From CAWGJF01 sp963822905 (GTDB lineage: Bacteria > Bacteroidota > Ignavibacteria > Ignavibacteriales > Ignavibacteriaceae), in NCBI GenBank assembly GCA_963822905.1, contig CAWGJF010000002.1, positions 558,001-622,000 on the forward strand: 64,000 bases of DNA, in the 5' to 3' direction. The notes below the pieces were generated by a model, which was not told where the DNA came from, searched no databases, and saw only the letters and a program-made list of their open reading frames with translations. Positions 32,301 to 40,917 of the stretch are shown here, in pieces. Within the stretch, counting starts at the first letter, position 1. Each line of letters starts with the position of its first letter. Both the position numbers and the translations under genes were made by a program.

Positions 32301-34299
32301 CAAAGCACCTGAGATTGAACTGCTTAATGAAATGGCTTCAGATATTTCTTTCGCTCTCGAATATATACAGAAGGAATCTGAACGCAAATTAATTGAAGAG
32401 CATTTCAGAGAATCTGAGAAAATCTTTTCAGATGTGTTTCAAAAAAGTCCTGTTACAATTGTTTTGACAAATCCTGAAGACAGCTCTATACTGGATGTTA
32501 ATGAAACATTTTTGAGGGATATGGAATATTCCCGGGATGAAGTTATAAATCATTCTTTGGTTGAGCTGGGTCTATTCGATAACCTGGATAACAGGCAAGA
32601 GATATTAAGTATTTTAAAAGATAAAGGAATGCTCTTTGGGTATGAATGTGGATTCCGTACTAAAAGCGGTAAACTTATAACCGCTTTATTGTCTGTTGCT
32701 TTCTTCAAACAAAAAGGGAAAACTGTTCAGCTTAATACTCTTATAGATATAACTGATCGAAAAATTGCTGAAGAAACAGTGAGGAAATTATACCAGGGAA
32801 TTGAGTATAGTCCGGCTTCTGTAGTAATAACAGATATAAATGGAAACATTGAATATGTTAACAAGAAATTCTGTAATGTTACAGGATTCTCATATAAAGA
32901 AGTAATTGGTGAGAATCCCCGCATACTTAGTTCTGGAGATATGACTAAAGTAGACTATAAAGAAATGTGGGACACAATTCTTTCGGGTAAAGACTGGATG
33001 GGTGAATTTCATAATAAAAAGAAAAATGGTGAGCTGTATTGGGAATCTGCTTCTGTTTCTCCCATCCAAAATGAAAAAGGAGAGGTTACTCATTTTATAG
33101 GGATTAAAGAAGATATAACCGACAAGAAAAAAATGATTAATGATCTTATAACTGCAAAGGAAAAAGCGGAAGAATCAAACAGGTTAAAATCCAGTTTCCT
33201 TGCTAATATGAGTCACGAGCTTCGTACTCCTCTTGTTGGAATTCTAGGTTTTGCAGAACTGCTTTCTTTAGAGGATACTGATTCAAATCGCCTTGAAATG
33301 ATCGATACAATTCTTAACAGTGGTAACAGGCTGATGGAAACTTTAAATTCCATACTTGACATCTCCAGGATCGAAGCAGATAAAGAGGAATTAAAATTAT
33401 CGGAAGTAAATATTAATGAAATAATCAACGAATCAATTAACCTTTTCAATCCTGTTTCAAAACAAAAGGGATTGTTCCTGGATTTATCATTGCCTTCAAA
33501 GGATATTTATATAAACTCTGACAGAGAAATTTTGTTAAAAATATTCAATAATCTTCTAAGCAACGCAGTTAAGTACACCAGCCAGGGTGGAATTTATATA
33601 AAGTGCAAATTAGATAATTCATCAGATTCAATAGTGGTGGATGTAATTGATACAGGAGTCGGAATTAGTATTGAATCTCAGAATATTATTTTTGAACCAT
33701 TTCGGCAGGCAAGTGAGGGATATGCACGTAAGTTTGAAGGCACAGGATTGGGTTTAAGCATCGCAAAAAGGTATGTTGAAATGCTTAATGGCAAAATCTC
33801 TTTGGTTAGTGACCTCGGTAAAGGTTCAGCATTTACAGTTACTCTGCCTTACTATTTAAAATCAAATCAGAAAGAGTCCGGGCCAACTAAAAAAAGAGAT
33901 TTAGCTGAAAAAGAAAAACCCTCACTGACAAATTCAACTTCTGTTCTGCTAGTTGAAGATGATGAAAGTAATGCTTCAGTTGTAAGTGCATATCTGAAAG
34001 ATTATGTCACTTTACAACACGAATTTGATGGAGAGAGTGCTATTAATAAATGTTCAAAAAATCAATATGATGTAGTTTTGATGGATATAAATCTTAAAGG
34101 GATAAATGGTATCGACACTATGTCTGAAATACGCCATATAAATGAGCATTATAAAAAAATTCCGATTATTGCAATTACAGCATATGCAATGGTAGGAGAC
34201 AAGGAAAAATTTCTATCTCTTGGTTTTGATCACTATCTCTCAAAACCATTCAGACGTGACGAGCTTATTGATTTACTTTCCCATATTTTCAAAAATTAA
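29317..34299 (+). CDS. Multi-PAS hybrid sensor histidine kinase / response regulator
   Basis: About 1660 residues from ATG 29317 (AAGGATATAACG upstream); a GTG at 29260 would add 19. Order: membrane helix (18-36), extracytoplasmic sensor region (about 40-300), second helix (305-328), four PAS modules (about 343-850), a GAF domain (850-1025, KFRMAWIGLV), two more PAS (1030-1270, VVITDINGNIEYVNKKF), HisKA with phospho-acceptor His1300 (NMSHELRTPLVGILGF), HATPase (NNLLSNAVKYT, GTGLGLSIAKRY) and a receiver domain with acceptor Asp1590 (VVLMDINLKG) and TAYA and SKPF residues. It sits alone, so its output partner is unknown. Confidence 0.95.
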   Translation: MISKRGKNPLIIKVQYRILFIAAISLLLITAGYVYYQDSSERIRNEGIKDLTTISKLKTNQIVKWHNEREADAKVIFGDPYLISLAESLLKDKKNPEIKNKCTKILNLFRQSFEYESVFLTSVNADVLSSVGLHISGLDEVTKQKITQAVKDKKIEDTDFYFCETENKIHYDIIAPLKDNEDRVIAILVLRTNPYDYLYPLIQSWPTPSKTAETLLIRKKGKKVLFLNNLKYQKNAALKLEIPLTEKDVPAVQAVLGYKGIWNGKDYRGVEVLSYINSIPGTNWFMIAKIDDEEIFSELKYRESIIITLLILLITSTAIGISWFYHFRQRNIYRQLYETQEGFKTTLYSIGDGVITTDNNGIVQHLNKIAEELTGWTEKEAIGKKLDKVFNIISEDTRNRVENSVRMVLAEGVIVGLANHTLLISKSGKEIPIADSGAPIKDDTGEIVGVVLVFRDQTEERKTRKLITDSETKYRRLFESAKDGIIILDAESGKIVDVNPFLIGLLGYSHDTFLGKSIWEIGLFKDVVANHDKFLELQGQGYVRYGDLPLKTADGQKIIVEFVSNVYLVNSHKVIQCNIRDVTERKTTEKALGESQQIIKGIINTIPVRVFWKDKNLIYLGCNKNFAQDAGFTDPDEIVGKDDYQMGWGSQAELYRNDDFSVIKSGVPKVNIEEPQNTPDGKVITLLTSKIPLRNDNGEIIGVLGTYIDITERKRIEQSVQESEKFLKETQKIAKLGSYTLDIATGKWESSEILDLIFGIEPDFDKTIEGWASIIHPDMQNSMNEYFTNEVIGLKKQFNKEYRIIRQSDKSERWVHGMGELVFNEEKQPVKMIGTIRDITESKIIEQEILRLNRVYSLLSNTNQAIVRVQDQQKLFDEICRIAINNGKFRMAWIGLVNEDTNKVEVAASAGFIENYLEVINVDLGDKIRSQGPTGRVIKSGTHFIVNDIENDRNMVPWKENALKLGYKATATFPLKVFDEVVGTFSIYSDQKDFFKAPEIELLNEMASDISFALEYIQKESERKLIEEHFRESEKIFSDVFQKSPVTIVLTNPEDSSILDVNETFLRDMEYSRDEVINHSLVELGLFDNLDNRQEILSILKDKGMLFGYECGFRTKSGKLITALLSVAFFKQKGKTVQLNTLIDITDRKIAEETVRKLYQGIEYSPASVVITDINGNIEYVNKKFCNVTGFSYKEVIGENPRILSSGDMTKVDYKEMWDTILSGKDWMGEFHNKKKNGELYWESASVSPIQNEKGEVTHFIGIKEDITDKKKMINDLITAKEKAEESNRLKSSFLANMSHELRTPLVGILGFAELLSLEDTDSNRLEMIDTILNSGNRLMETLNSILDISRIEADKEELKLSEVNINEIINESINLFNPVSKQKGLFLDLSLPSKDIYINSDREILLKIFNNLLSNAVKYTSQGGIYIKCKLDNSSDSIVVDVIDTGVGISIESQNIIFEPFRQASEGYARKFEGTGLGLSIAKRYVEMLNGKISLVSDLGKGSAFTVTLPYYLKSNQKESGPTKKRDLAEKEKPSLTNSTSVLLVEDDESNASVVSAYLKDYVTLQHEFDGESAINKCSKNQYDVVLMDINLKGINGIDTMSEIRHINEHYKKIPIIAITAYAMVGDKEKFLSLGFDHYLSKPFRRDELIDLLSHIFKN

Positions 34300-34387
34300 A
34301 TAGTGCTAACAAGTAAAATCGAATTATAAAAATAAAAAATGTAGTTGTAAGGTATTTAGCTGGAAAATATATTTAATATATGAAAGA

Positions 34388-34415
34388 AAGCCCTGAAAAT
34401 TACAGGGCTTTTTTT
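34388..34415. terminator. Intrinsic terminator after the hybrid kinase
   Basis: AAGCCCTG and CAGGGCTT around a 7-base loop, followed by a run of T. About 90 bp after the kinase stop on the plus strand. It also lies about 20 bp beyond the end of the minus-strand tRNA-Arg. Confidence 0.85.
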
Positions 34416-34435
34416 GTGAAAAATTATATTTATAG

Positions 34436-34498
<63 letters not shown>

Positions 34499-34509
<11 letters not shown>

Positions 34510-34571
34510 ATTATTTTTTACAGACTTTCAATGCATTGAGTTTACCTGCCGAAGGCAGGCTACGGGTGCAT
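34499..34571. repeat. 13-bp copy of the tRNA-Arg end next to a palindrome
   Basis: GCTACGGGTGCAT occurs at 34499-34511 (5' end of the tRNA gene and one flanking base) and again at 34559-34571, exactly 60 bp away. The second copy is preceded directly by the hairpin CCTGCC-GAA-GGCAGG (34545-34559). The arrangement suggests a small insertion or local duplication. Confidence 0.6.
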
Positions 34572-34726
34572 ATTTACCTATCAAATATATCCTTTCCCGT
34601 TTTGATTTTCAATTCACTCCTGAATGAGCTATGTGAATATCTTGGAATAATTTTTCATATTTTTGAGCCTTAGACTCTTCCCGCTTTGCGGGAAATGTTA
34701 TCTTAAATTTAATTAGAGGATTAAAA

Positions 34727-35599
34727 ATGTTTAAAGGTGCAGGAACCGCATTAATAACTCCGTTCAAACATGATTTTTCTGTTGATTATAATTCTTTGAA
34801 AAAAGTAGTACAACATCAGTTAAAGAATAATATTGATGCCTTGGTTGTTTTAGGTACTACTGGTGAATCTCCTGTAATTGATTACGATGAAAGAAGAAAA
34901 ATAATTTCTGTTGTTGTTGAAGAAGCTACAGGAAAAGTACCGGTTATTGTTGGAACAGGAACAAATAATCCAAAGCACGTAATCGAAAACAACGAATTGG
35001 CTGAAAATCTAAAAGCTGATGGATTATTGATTGTGAATCCATATTACAATAAGGGAACACAGGCGAGTTTAGTTGAACATTACAAATTCATTTCTGAAAA
35101 GACAAAATTGCCTATCATTCTTTATAACGTTCCTTCCAGAACGGGAATGAATATGTTGCCTGAAACAGTAATTAAAATTCACCGGGCTTGTAAAAATGTT
35201 GTAGCGATAAAAGAAGCAAGCGGCAACATTTCCCAGATTGCAAAGCTAATTGCACTTAAGCCCGATTCACTTTCAGTACTTTCGGGTAATGACGATCAGA
35301 CTCTTGCAATTATGGCTTTGGGTGGTGATGGAGTTATCTCAGTTTTTTCAAATCCATATCCGAATGAAATGCATAATGTTGCTCAATTAATTCTATCGCA
35401 AAAATACTCGGAAGCTCAGAAACTTAATAACAAGTATTTGAGTATGATGGAATCATTATTCATTGAAGCAAGTCCTTCACCTGTAAAATATGTTATGCAT
35501 AAGTTAGGCTTATGTGAAAATGTTGTTCGGTTACCACTTTCAAGAGCAACCCAGGTTTGTGAAAAACTGCTGGATGATGAAATGGAAAAATTAGTTTAG
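34727..35599 (+). CDS. dapA: 4-hydroxy-tetrahydrodipicolinate synthase
   Basis: Condenses pyruvate and aspartate semialdehyde, the first committed step of lysine and diaminopimelate synthesis. It has 290 residues. GTALITPFKHDFSVD, VVLGTTGESPV, NPYYNKGTQASLVEHY, IILYNVPSRTGMNM (catalytic tyrosine and substrate-binding arginine) and VVAIKEASGNISQI (Schiff-base lysine) are all present. GGDGVISVFSN follows. AGAGGA lies 9-10 bases upstream of the ATG. It is first in dapA-dapB-dapH-lysC. Confidence 0.95.
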   Translation: MFKGAGTALITPFKHDFSVDYNSLKKVVQHQLKNNIDALVVLGTTGESPVIDYDERRKIISVVVEEATGKVPVIVGTGTNNPKHVIENNELAENLKADGLLIVNPYYNKGTQASLVEHYKFISEKTKLPIILYNVPSRTGMNMLPETVIKIHRACKNVVAIKEASGNISQIAKLIALKPDSLSVLSGNDDQTLAIMALGGDGVISVFSNPYPNEMHNVAQLILSQKYSEAQKLNNKYLSMMESLFIEASPSPVKYVMHKLGLCENVVRLPLSRATQVCEKLLDDEMEKLV

Positions 35600-35620
35600 C
35601 TTTATTTAGGAGAATATGAA

Positions 35621-36274
35621 ATGAAATACGGATTAATAGGAGCATCAGGAAAGTTAGGTAAAGAAGTTATCAATGTTTTTGCAGATCAAAATCACGAATT
35701 AGTTTTAACATTCGATGATAAAGGCGAATGGATTGAAGCAGACCCGGAAGTTATTATTGACTGCTCACTTCCTGAAGTATTTAATAAAACAATAAATTTT
35801 GCAAAACAATTTAATTCAATATTAGTAGTTGCCACCACAGGGTTAACAGAGAGTGATTTAAATAAACTGAAGGACTATTCAAATAATAAACCTGTTATTC
35901 AAAGCTATAATTTTTCTGTTGGAATACAGATATTATTAAAGCTGACTGAGGAAGCAAATAATTACTTAAATGATTGGGACGTCGAAATTTCGGAAACTCA
36001 TCACAGGTTTAAAAAAGATAAACCTTCGGGTACAGCAAAAATGATTCAGAATATTTTTGGAAATAAAGAAGTTAACACAACCTCCCTAAGATTAGGCAAC
36101 GTCCCGGGAGATCATACAGTAAACTTTGCCGGTCTGGGTGAGGTCCTGTCCATTTCACATCGTGCATTGTCCAGAAGAACTTTTGCCGAAGGAATTCTTA
36201 AATCTGCAGAATTCGCTTTAAAAAAGGAAAATGGTTTTTATTCATTTGCTGAAGTACTCTTTCCAGACAAATAA
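35621..36274 (+). CDS. dapB: 4-hydroxy-tetrahydrodipicolinate reductase
   Basis: NAD(P)H-dependent reduction to tetrahydrodipicolinate. It has 217 residues, shorter than the 270 of E. coli but normal for the short form. The nucleotide-binding start is YGLIGASGKLGKEV; VVATTGLTE and QSYNFSVGIQILL follow. The catalytic segment is ISETHHRFKKDKPSGTAKMI, with the HH pair and the K-PSGTA substrate loop. TAGGAGAATATGAA contains its ribosome-binding site. It lies 21 bp after dapA. Confidence 0.95.
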   Translation: MKYGLIGASGKLGKEVINVFADQNHELVLTFDDKGEWIEADPEVIIDCSLPEVFNKTINFAKQFNSILVVATTGLTESDLNKLKDYSNNKPVIQSYNFSVGIQILLKLTEEANNYLNDWDVEISETHHRFKKDKPSGTAKMIQNIFGNKEVNTTSLRLGNVPGDHTVNFAGLGEVLSISHRALSRRTFAEGILKSAEFALKKENGFYSFAEVLFPDK

Positions 36275-36300
36275 TTTTTACAAACTAAATATTTACTAAA

Positions 36301-36999
36301 ATGGATTCATACGAAATCATCCGGACTATTTCAGAAGCAAAAAAGAAAACTCCTGCAAAAATTTATCTCCAGGGAAATCTTGATAAAATTAATTTTGGAA
36401 ATTTAGATTATTACGGCTCAGATTTATCAGGCATTTTATTTTGCGAGCATTCTGAATTTCAAAAATTTTATGAAGAAAACAAATCAAACATTATAAAGTA
36501 TAAAATAGAAATTGATCGTAGAAACTCTGCCATTCCAATGGCTGATCTCACAAAATACAATTGCAGAATTGAACCCGGCGCAATCATTCGTGATATGGTG
36601 GAAATTGGTGATCACTGTGTTATAATGATGGGTGCGGTTTTAAATATCGGTGCTGAGGTTGGTGAAAAAACTATGATTGATATGAATGTTGTTGTTGGGG
36701 GCAGGGCAATAGTAGGAAAGAATTGTCACATCGGTGCAGGAACCGTTTTAGCCGGAGTAATTGAACCTCCGAGTGCGGATCCTGTAATTATTGAAGATGA
36801 TGTTCTGTTAGGCGCAAATGTTGTTGTTTTGGAAGGAGTAAAAGTAGGGAAGGGAGCAGTGGTTGCAGCGGGCTCAATCGTTGTTAAAAATGTTGAGCCA
36901 TATACAGTTGTTGCTGGTGTACCGGCAAAATTATTGAAAAAAGTTGATGATAAAACAAAAGCAAAAACACAGTTGATGGAAGAACTTAGGAAACTTTAG
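36301..36999 (+). CDS. dapH: Tetrahydrodipicolinate N-acetyltransferase
   Basis: Acetyl-CoA-dependent acetylation of tetrahydrodipicolinate in the acetylase variant of the lysine pathway. It has 232 residues, the length of the Bacillus enzyme. An N-terminal helical domain (SYEIIRTISEAKKKTPAK) precedes the left-handed beta-helix of hexapeptide repeats: MGAVLNIGAEVGEKTMIDMN, VGKNCHIGAGTVLAGVIEPP, DDVLLGANVVVLEGVKVG and YTVVAGVPAKLLK. It implies that acetyl-type DapL/PatA and deacetylase steps are encoded elsewhere. Confidence 0.93.
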   Translation: MDSYEIIRTISEAKKKTPAKIYLQGNLDKINFGNLDYYGSDLSGILFCEHSEFQKFYEENKSNIIKYKIEIDRRNSAIPMADLTKYNCRIEPGAIIRDMVEIGDHCVIMMGAVLNIGAEVGEKTMIDMNVVVGGRAIVGKNCHIGAGTVLAGVIEPPSADPVIIEDDVLLGANVVVLEGVKVGKGAVVAAGSIVVKNVEPYTVVAGVPAKLLKKVDDKTKAKTQLMEELRKL

Positions 37000-37023
37000 A
37001 TGCTGAAACAAGTTCAGTATGAC
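37000..37023. repeat. Short REP-like element between dapH and lysC
   Basis: ATGCTGAAACAAGTTCAGTATGAC starts directly after the dapH stop; CTGAA and TTCAG form a small hairpin around ACAAG. Sequences of this type (TGCTGAA-x5-TTCAGCATGAC) are dispersed intergenic repeats in many Bacteroidota-like genomes; that comparison is from memory. Confidence 0.45.
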
Positions 37024-37037
37024 GAGAAGAAAGTAAA

Positions 37038-38234
37038 ATGAAATTAATTGTTCAGAAATATGGCGGCAGCAGCGTTGCAGATGTTGACAAAATAAAGCAG
37101 ATTGCTGAAATGATTGCTGTTGTTAAAAAGGAAGGATTTGATGTCGTTGTTGTAGTTTCAGCAATGGGAAAAACTACAAATCAGCTTATTGAAATGGCAA
37201 AGTCAATTTCTCCTGATCCGCCAAAAAGAGAAATGGATATGTTATTAAGTACGGGTGAAAGAACATCAATGGCTCTGCTTTGTATTGCACTTGATCAGCT
37301 TGGAGTAAAGGCGATTTCATTAACTGGTTCACAGGCAGGAATAATTACAAATGACAGGTACAACGAAGCAAAAGTGATTGAAGTCCGTCCTTTCCGTGTG
37401 CAGGATGAATTAGCAAAAGATCAGGTTGTAGTTATAGGTGGTTTCCAGGGAGTAAGTTACAAGAGGGACATTACAACTTTAGGTAGAGGTGGATCAGATA
37501 CTTCTGCAATTGCGCTTGCGGCATCACTAAATGCTGAACGTTGTGAGATATATTCTGATGTTGATGGCGTTTACACAACTGATCCGAATCTTATTAAAGA
37601 CGCAAAACATTTACCGGAGCTTTCATACCAGCAATTGCAGGAAATGTCTGAAGCCGGCGCAAAAGTTTTGAATGCTCAGGCTGTTCAGTTTGCAAAGGAA
37701 GCTAAAATTGTTCTTCATGCCAGGAGTACATTTAATCCCGGAAGTGAAACAATCGTTAGAGAACTTCCGGCAGGTGAATCTTCAGATGTTCTTGCAATAG
37801 TTTTTGAAAAAGAAGTAATCAGAATTTATATACATGATTCAGAAAAAATTAATTGGGTTCTTAATCATCTTGAAGCAAATCAGATTTCAATAAAAGAATT
37901 TCATCAATCGGGATTAGCAGGTGATTCCGGTTTCAGATGTTCATTTATCATTTCCATAAATAATGTTTACAATTGGGAAAAAATAAAAATTGAATTAGAA
38001 GAAAACCTCAGGGATGGAATTTATATAAATGAAAGTTTGGGGGCACTCTCAATTATTGGTGAAGGTTTTAGCCGTAATAGTAATGTACTGAAAACCACAT
38101 TAAATTTATTAAGCGAAAATAACTTTGACTTTTATGGTGTAAATACAACATCATTCCGTATATCGATATTGGTTGAACGCGAACTGTTAAACCAGGCTGT
38201 TAAGGTTTGTCATGATTTCTGGATTAGCCAATAG
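37038..38234 (+). CDS. lysC: Aspartate kinase
   Basis: Phosphorylates aspartate, the entry to the lysine, threonine and methionine branch. It has 398 residues. KYGGSSVADVDKIKQIAEMI is the N-terminal signature. VVVVSAMGKTTNQL, DMLLSTGERTSMALL, TLGRGGSDTSAIALAAS and CEIYSDVDGVYTTDP are the catalytic-domain motifs. The last 150 residues hold two ACT-type regulatory domains (for example LSIIGEGFSRNSNVLKTTLN), so feedback by an end product is expected. It closes the dap operon. No homoserine dehydrogenase is fused. Confidence 0.95.
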   Translation: MKLIVQKYGGSSVADVDKIKQIAEMIAVVKKEGFDVVVVVSAMGKTTNQLIEMAKSISPDPPKREMDMLLSTGERTSMALLCIALDQLGVKAISLTGSQAGIITNDRYNEAKVIEVRPFRVQDELAKDQVVVIGGFQGVSYKRDITTLGRGGSDTSAIALAASLNAERCEIYSDVDGVYTTDPNLIKDAKHLPELSYQQLQEMSEAGAKVLNAQAVQFAKEAKIVLHARSTFNPGSETIVRELPAGESSDVLAIVFEKEVIRIYIHDSEKINWVLNHLEANQISIKEFHQSGLAGDSGFRCSFIISINNVYNWEKIKIELEENLRDGIYINESLGALSIIGEGFSRNSNVLKTTLNLLSENNFDFYGVNTTSFRISILVERELLNQAVKVCHDFWISQ

Positions 38235-38370
38235 AAATAATAAGTAACAATTGATAGTGGAATAATTATTTCCTTCCAACAGAATCTATATTTACCTTAT
38301 TTTACTTCTGTTAAACCTATTTGAATTGAAAATTGTTTAATGTATTTAATTTGATACTGTTAAGGAATAT

Positions 38371-40797
38371 ATGAAATTGATAAATTTATTAGCTATTCTG
38401 ATAGCAATTCTTTGTTTTAATTCTATATTTTCTCAACCTCGCAAACCCGGAGGTGGAGGAAGTATTTCAGGAATTGTGGTTGATAACACATCCGGTCATG
38501 CAATTGAATATGCAAACATTGTTTTACTTTCTACAATTGACACTTCACTGATAACAGGAACAGTAACTGATCAATCCGGAAAATTTAATCTTACTGGTTT
38601 AAAGCCTGGAAAGTATTTTGTTGATACCAGGTTTCTCGGTTACACTGATGAGAGAATGAAAATGGAATTACTTCCTGGCAAAATGCAAATCGATCTTGGG
38701 GAAATCAAACTTAAGACATCATCCGTTAATCTGAATGATGTGATTGTTGAAGGCAACAGATCACCTGTTAGTTACCAGATCGATAAAAAAGTTGTCGATG
38801 TTAGCCAGATGCAAACAGTTGTTTCTGGTAATGCAGCAGATGTACTTGAAAATGTTCCTTCTGTAACTGTTGATATTGAAGGCAATGTTAGCCTGAGAGG
38901 TAGCACAAGTTTTACTGTTTTGGTTGATGGCAGACCATCAGTTATGGATGCACAGGATATTCTACAACAAATTCCGGCAAGTTCGATTGATAAAATCGAA
39001 ATTATTACAAACCCTTCGGCGAAGTTTGATCCGGAAGGTTCAGCTGGTATAATTAATATCCTTATGAAGAAGAATACAAATACAGGAATTAGCGGAATTG
39101 TAAATGCAAATGCCGGTCTGAAAGATAAGTTTGGCGGAGATTTTTTATTTGAGTATAAAACAAAATCAATTAATACAAACTTCGGATTAGATTACAATAG
39201 AAGATTTTTTCCCGGAACAAGAAATCTTGAAAGTATTTATACGTCACCTGGAAATACTTCCTACTTAAATTCTGATGGAAATGTTGAGTGGGGGAGGATT
39301 TCGTACGGAGTAAAAGGCGGGATCGATTTTAACATAAGTGAAAACGATGTACTCGGGTTTAGCGGAAGGTATAGCAACAGGGAGCATCATCAAAATGTTA
39401 ATTCTGCAATTTCAGAATGGACAGAAACAAATCCCGAAAAAATAAATTCCACCAGTTTGAGAGAACGATTGAGATCAGGCGATGCATATAGTTTAACAAC
39501 TAATTACCTGAAAAAATTTAACGGAAATGATCACAAACTTTATACTGAATTATTTTTGAGTCATAATACTTCGGATGAATCAACAGTGACTCCTGAAATT
39601 CAAAACAATGTTCAGATCAGCGGTAAAAAAACAAATGAATCCGGTCCATCTACTGATTTTCGTGGTAAATTAGAATACACATTAGCTCTGGGTGAATCAA
39701 ATAAACTCGAAGCCGGATACAATGGTGAAATAGATAAATCTGATGAGACAACTGATTTATATGAATTTAATATGACTACAGGCGAGTATGAATTTCAAAG
39801 TCAGTTTAGCAATGTTGCAAAATATGATGACAGAACTCATGCATTCTATGCCTTGTATTCAGACGAAATAAATAATTTTGGATATCAGCTGGGGTTTCGA
39901 ACAGAAAACACTGACAGAACAATTGAAGTAAATAACCAAAACCAGGTATTTAAAATAAACCAGTGGGATTATTTCCCGGGAGTTCATTCAACTTATAAAT
40001 TTGAATCTGGTTTGCAGTTGATGGCAAGTTACACACGCAGAATTCAACGCCCTCGTGGCTGGATGCTTGAGCCATTTGAAACCTGGATGGATGCAAACAT
40101 TGTAAGAAAAGGTAACCCGGCTTTAAAACCTGAGCTTATTGATTCTTATGAATTCGGATTGCAAACATTTTTTGGAGAGATATCTTTCTCGAATGAATTT
40201 TACTACCGTGTCTCAAATAATAAAATGGACAGAGTTCAATCAGTCTATTCTGAAAATGTTAACCTGATTACTTTTGACAATGTTGGAACAGATTATTCTT
40301 TAGGAACTGAGTTGATGACTATTATCAGCCCGTTTCAAATTTGGGATGTAAACCTGATGGGAAATATTTATAATTATAAAATTGAAGGAGTGATAAATGA
40401 CATTCCATTTTCAAATGAAAGTTTTAACTGGAATGCAAGGCTAAATAATATTTTAAAAATCAGTAAAACTTTTCAGTTACAATTTAATCTCCGGTACAAC
40501 AGTTCCACAACTTCTTCACAAGGAAAAATGGAAGGATATTTTTCATCTGATCTTGCCGTTAAAAAAGTTTTATTTGAAAATATCCTGACAGCAACATTGC
40601 AAATAAGAGATGTTTTCGGAACTGCCAAGCATGAGTTTACTTCCGAAGGACCAGGCTTCTACAATTATACATACTTTAGTCGTGAATCACCTGTTGTAAT
40701 GCTAAATTTTAGATTTAACTTTAACAATTACAAACAGGAAGGACAAAAGGGAGAAAACGGGCAGGAAGGTGGAATGGATGCCGGAGAGGATTTTTAG
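38371..40797 (+). CDS. TonB-dependent receptor-like outer-membrane protein
   Basis: 808 residues. A signal peptide (MKLINLLAILIAILCFNSIF) is followed by a carboxypeptidase-like regulatory domain (GGSISGIVVDNTSGHAIEY, residues about 28-110), a plug domain (DVLENVPSVTVDIEGNVSLR, then FTVLVDGRPSVM) and an outer-membrane beta-barrel of the OMP-beta-brl type, ending in a short charged tail (QEGGMDAGEDF). These proteins import or bind large nutrients or are general surface barrels; the substrate is unknown. It is monocistronic, closed by a strong terminator. Confidence 0.9.
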   Translation: MKLINLLAILIAILCFNSIFSQPRKPGGGGSISGIVVDNTSGHAIEYANIVLLSTIDTSLITGTVTDQSGKFNLTGLKPGKYFVDTRFLGYTDERMKMELLPGKMQIDLGEIKLKTSSVNLNDVIVEGNRSPVSYQIDKKVVDVSQMQTVVSGNAADVLENVPSVTVDIEGNVSLRGSTSFTVLVDGRPSVMDAQDILQQIPASSIDKIEIITNPSAKFDPEGSAGIINILMKKNTNTGISGIVNANAGLKDKFGGDFLFEYKTKSINTNFGLDYNRRFFPGTRNLESIYTSPGNTSYLNSDGNVEWGRISYGVKGGIDFNISENDVLGFSGRYSNREHHQNVNSAISEWTETNPEKINSTSLRERLRSGDAYSLTTNYLKKFNGNDHKLYTELFLSHNTSDESTVTPEIQNNVQISGKKTNESGPSTDFRGKLEYTLALGESNKLEAGYNGEIDKSDETTDLYEFNMTTGEYEFQSQFSNVAKYDDRTHAFYALYSDEINNFGYQLGFRTENTDRTIEVNNQNQVFKINQWDYFPGVHSTYKFESGLQLMASYTRRIQRPRGWMLEPFETWMDANIVRKGNPALKPELIDSYEFGLQTFFGEISFSNEFYYRVSNNKMDRVQSVYSENVNLITFDNVGTDYSLGTELMTIISPFQIWDVNLMGNIYNYKIEGVINDIPFSNESFNWNARLNNILKISKTFQLQFNLRYNSSTTSSQGKMEGYFSSDLAVKKVLFENILTATLQIRDVFGTAKHEFTSEGPGFYNYTYFSRESPVVMLNFRFNFNNYKQEGQKGENGQEGGMDAGEDF

Positions 40798-40821
40798 CTT
40801 CAAAAATTATTTTTATTCTTT

Positions 40822-40853
40822 AAATACCCTGACTCAGTTCAGGGTATTTTTTT
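40822..40853 (+). terminator. Intrinsic terminator
   Basis: AAATACCCTGA and TCAGGGTATTT are perfect 11-bp arms around a 6-base loop, followed by T-rich sequence, 25 bp after the receptor gene. Confidence 0.92.
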
Positions 40854-40917
40854 GTAATTTAATTTTTAAATTACAAATAGATAATCACTACCAATTTAAT
40901 AACAAAGCATTTATTGG

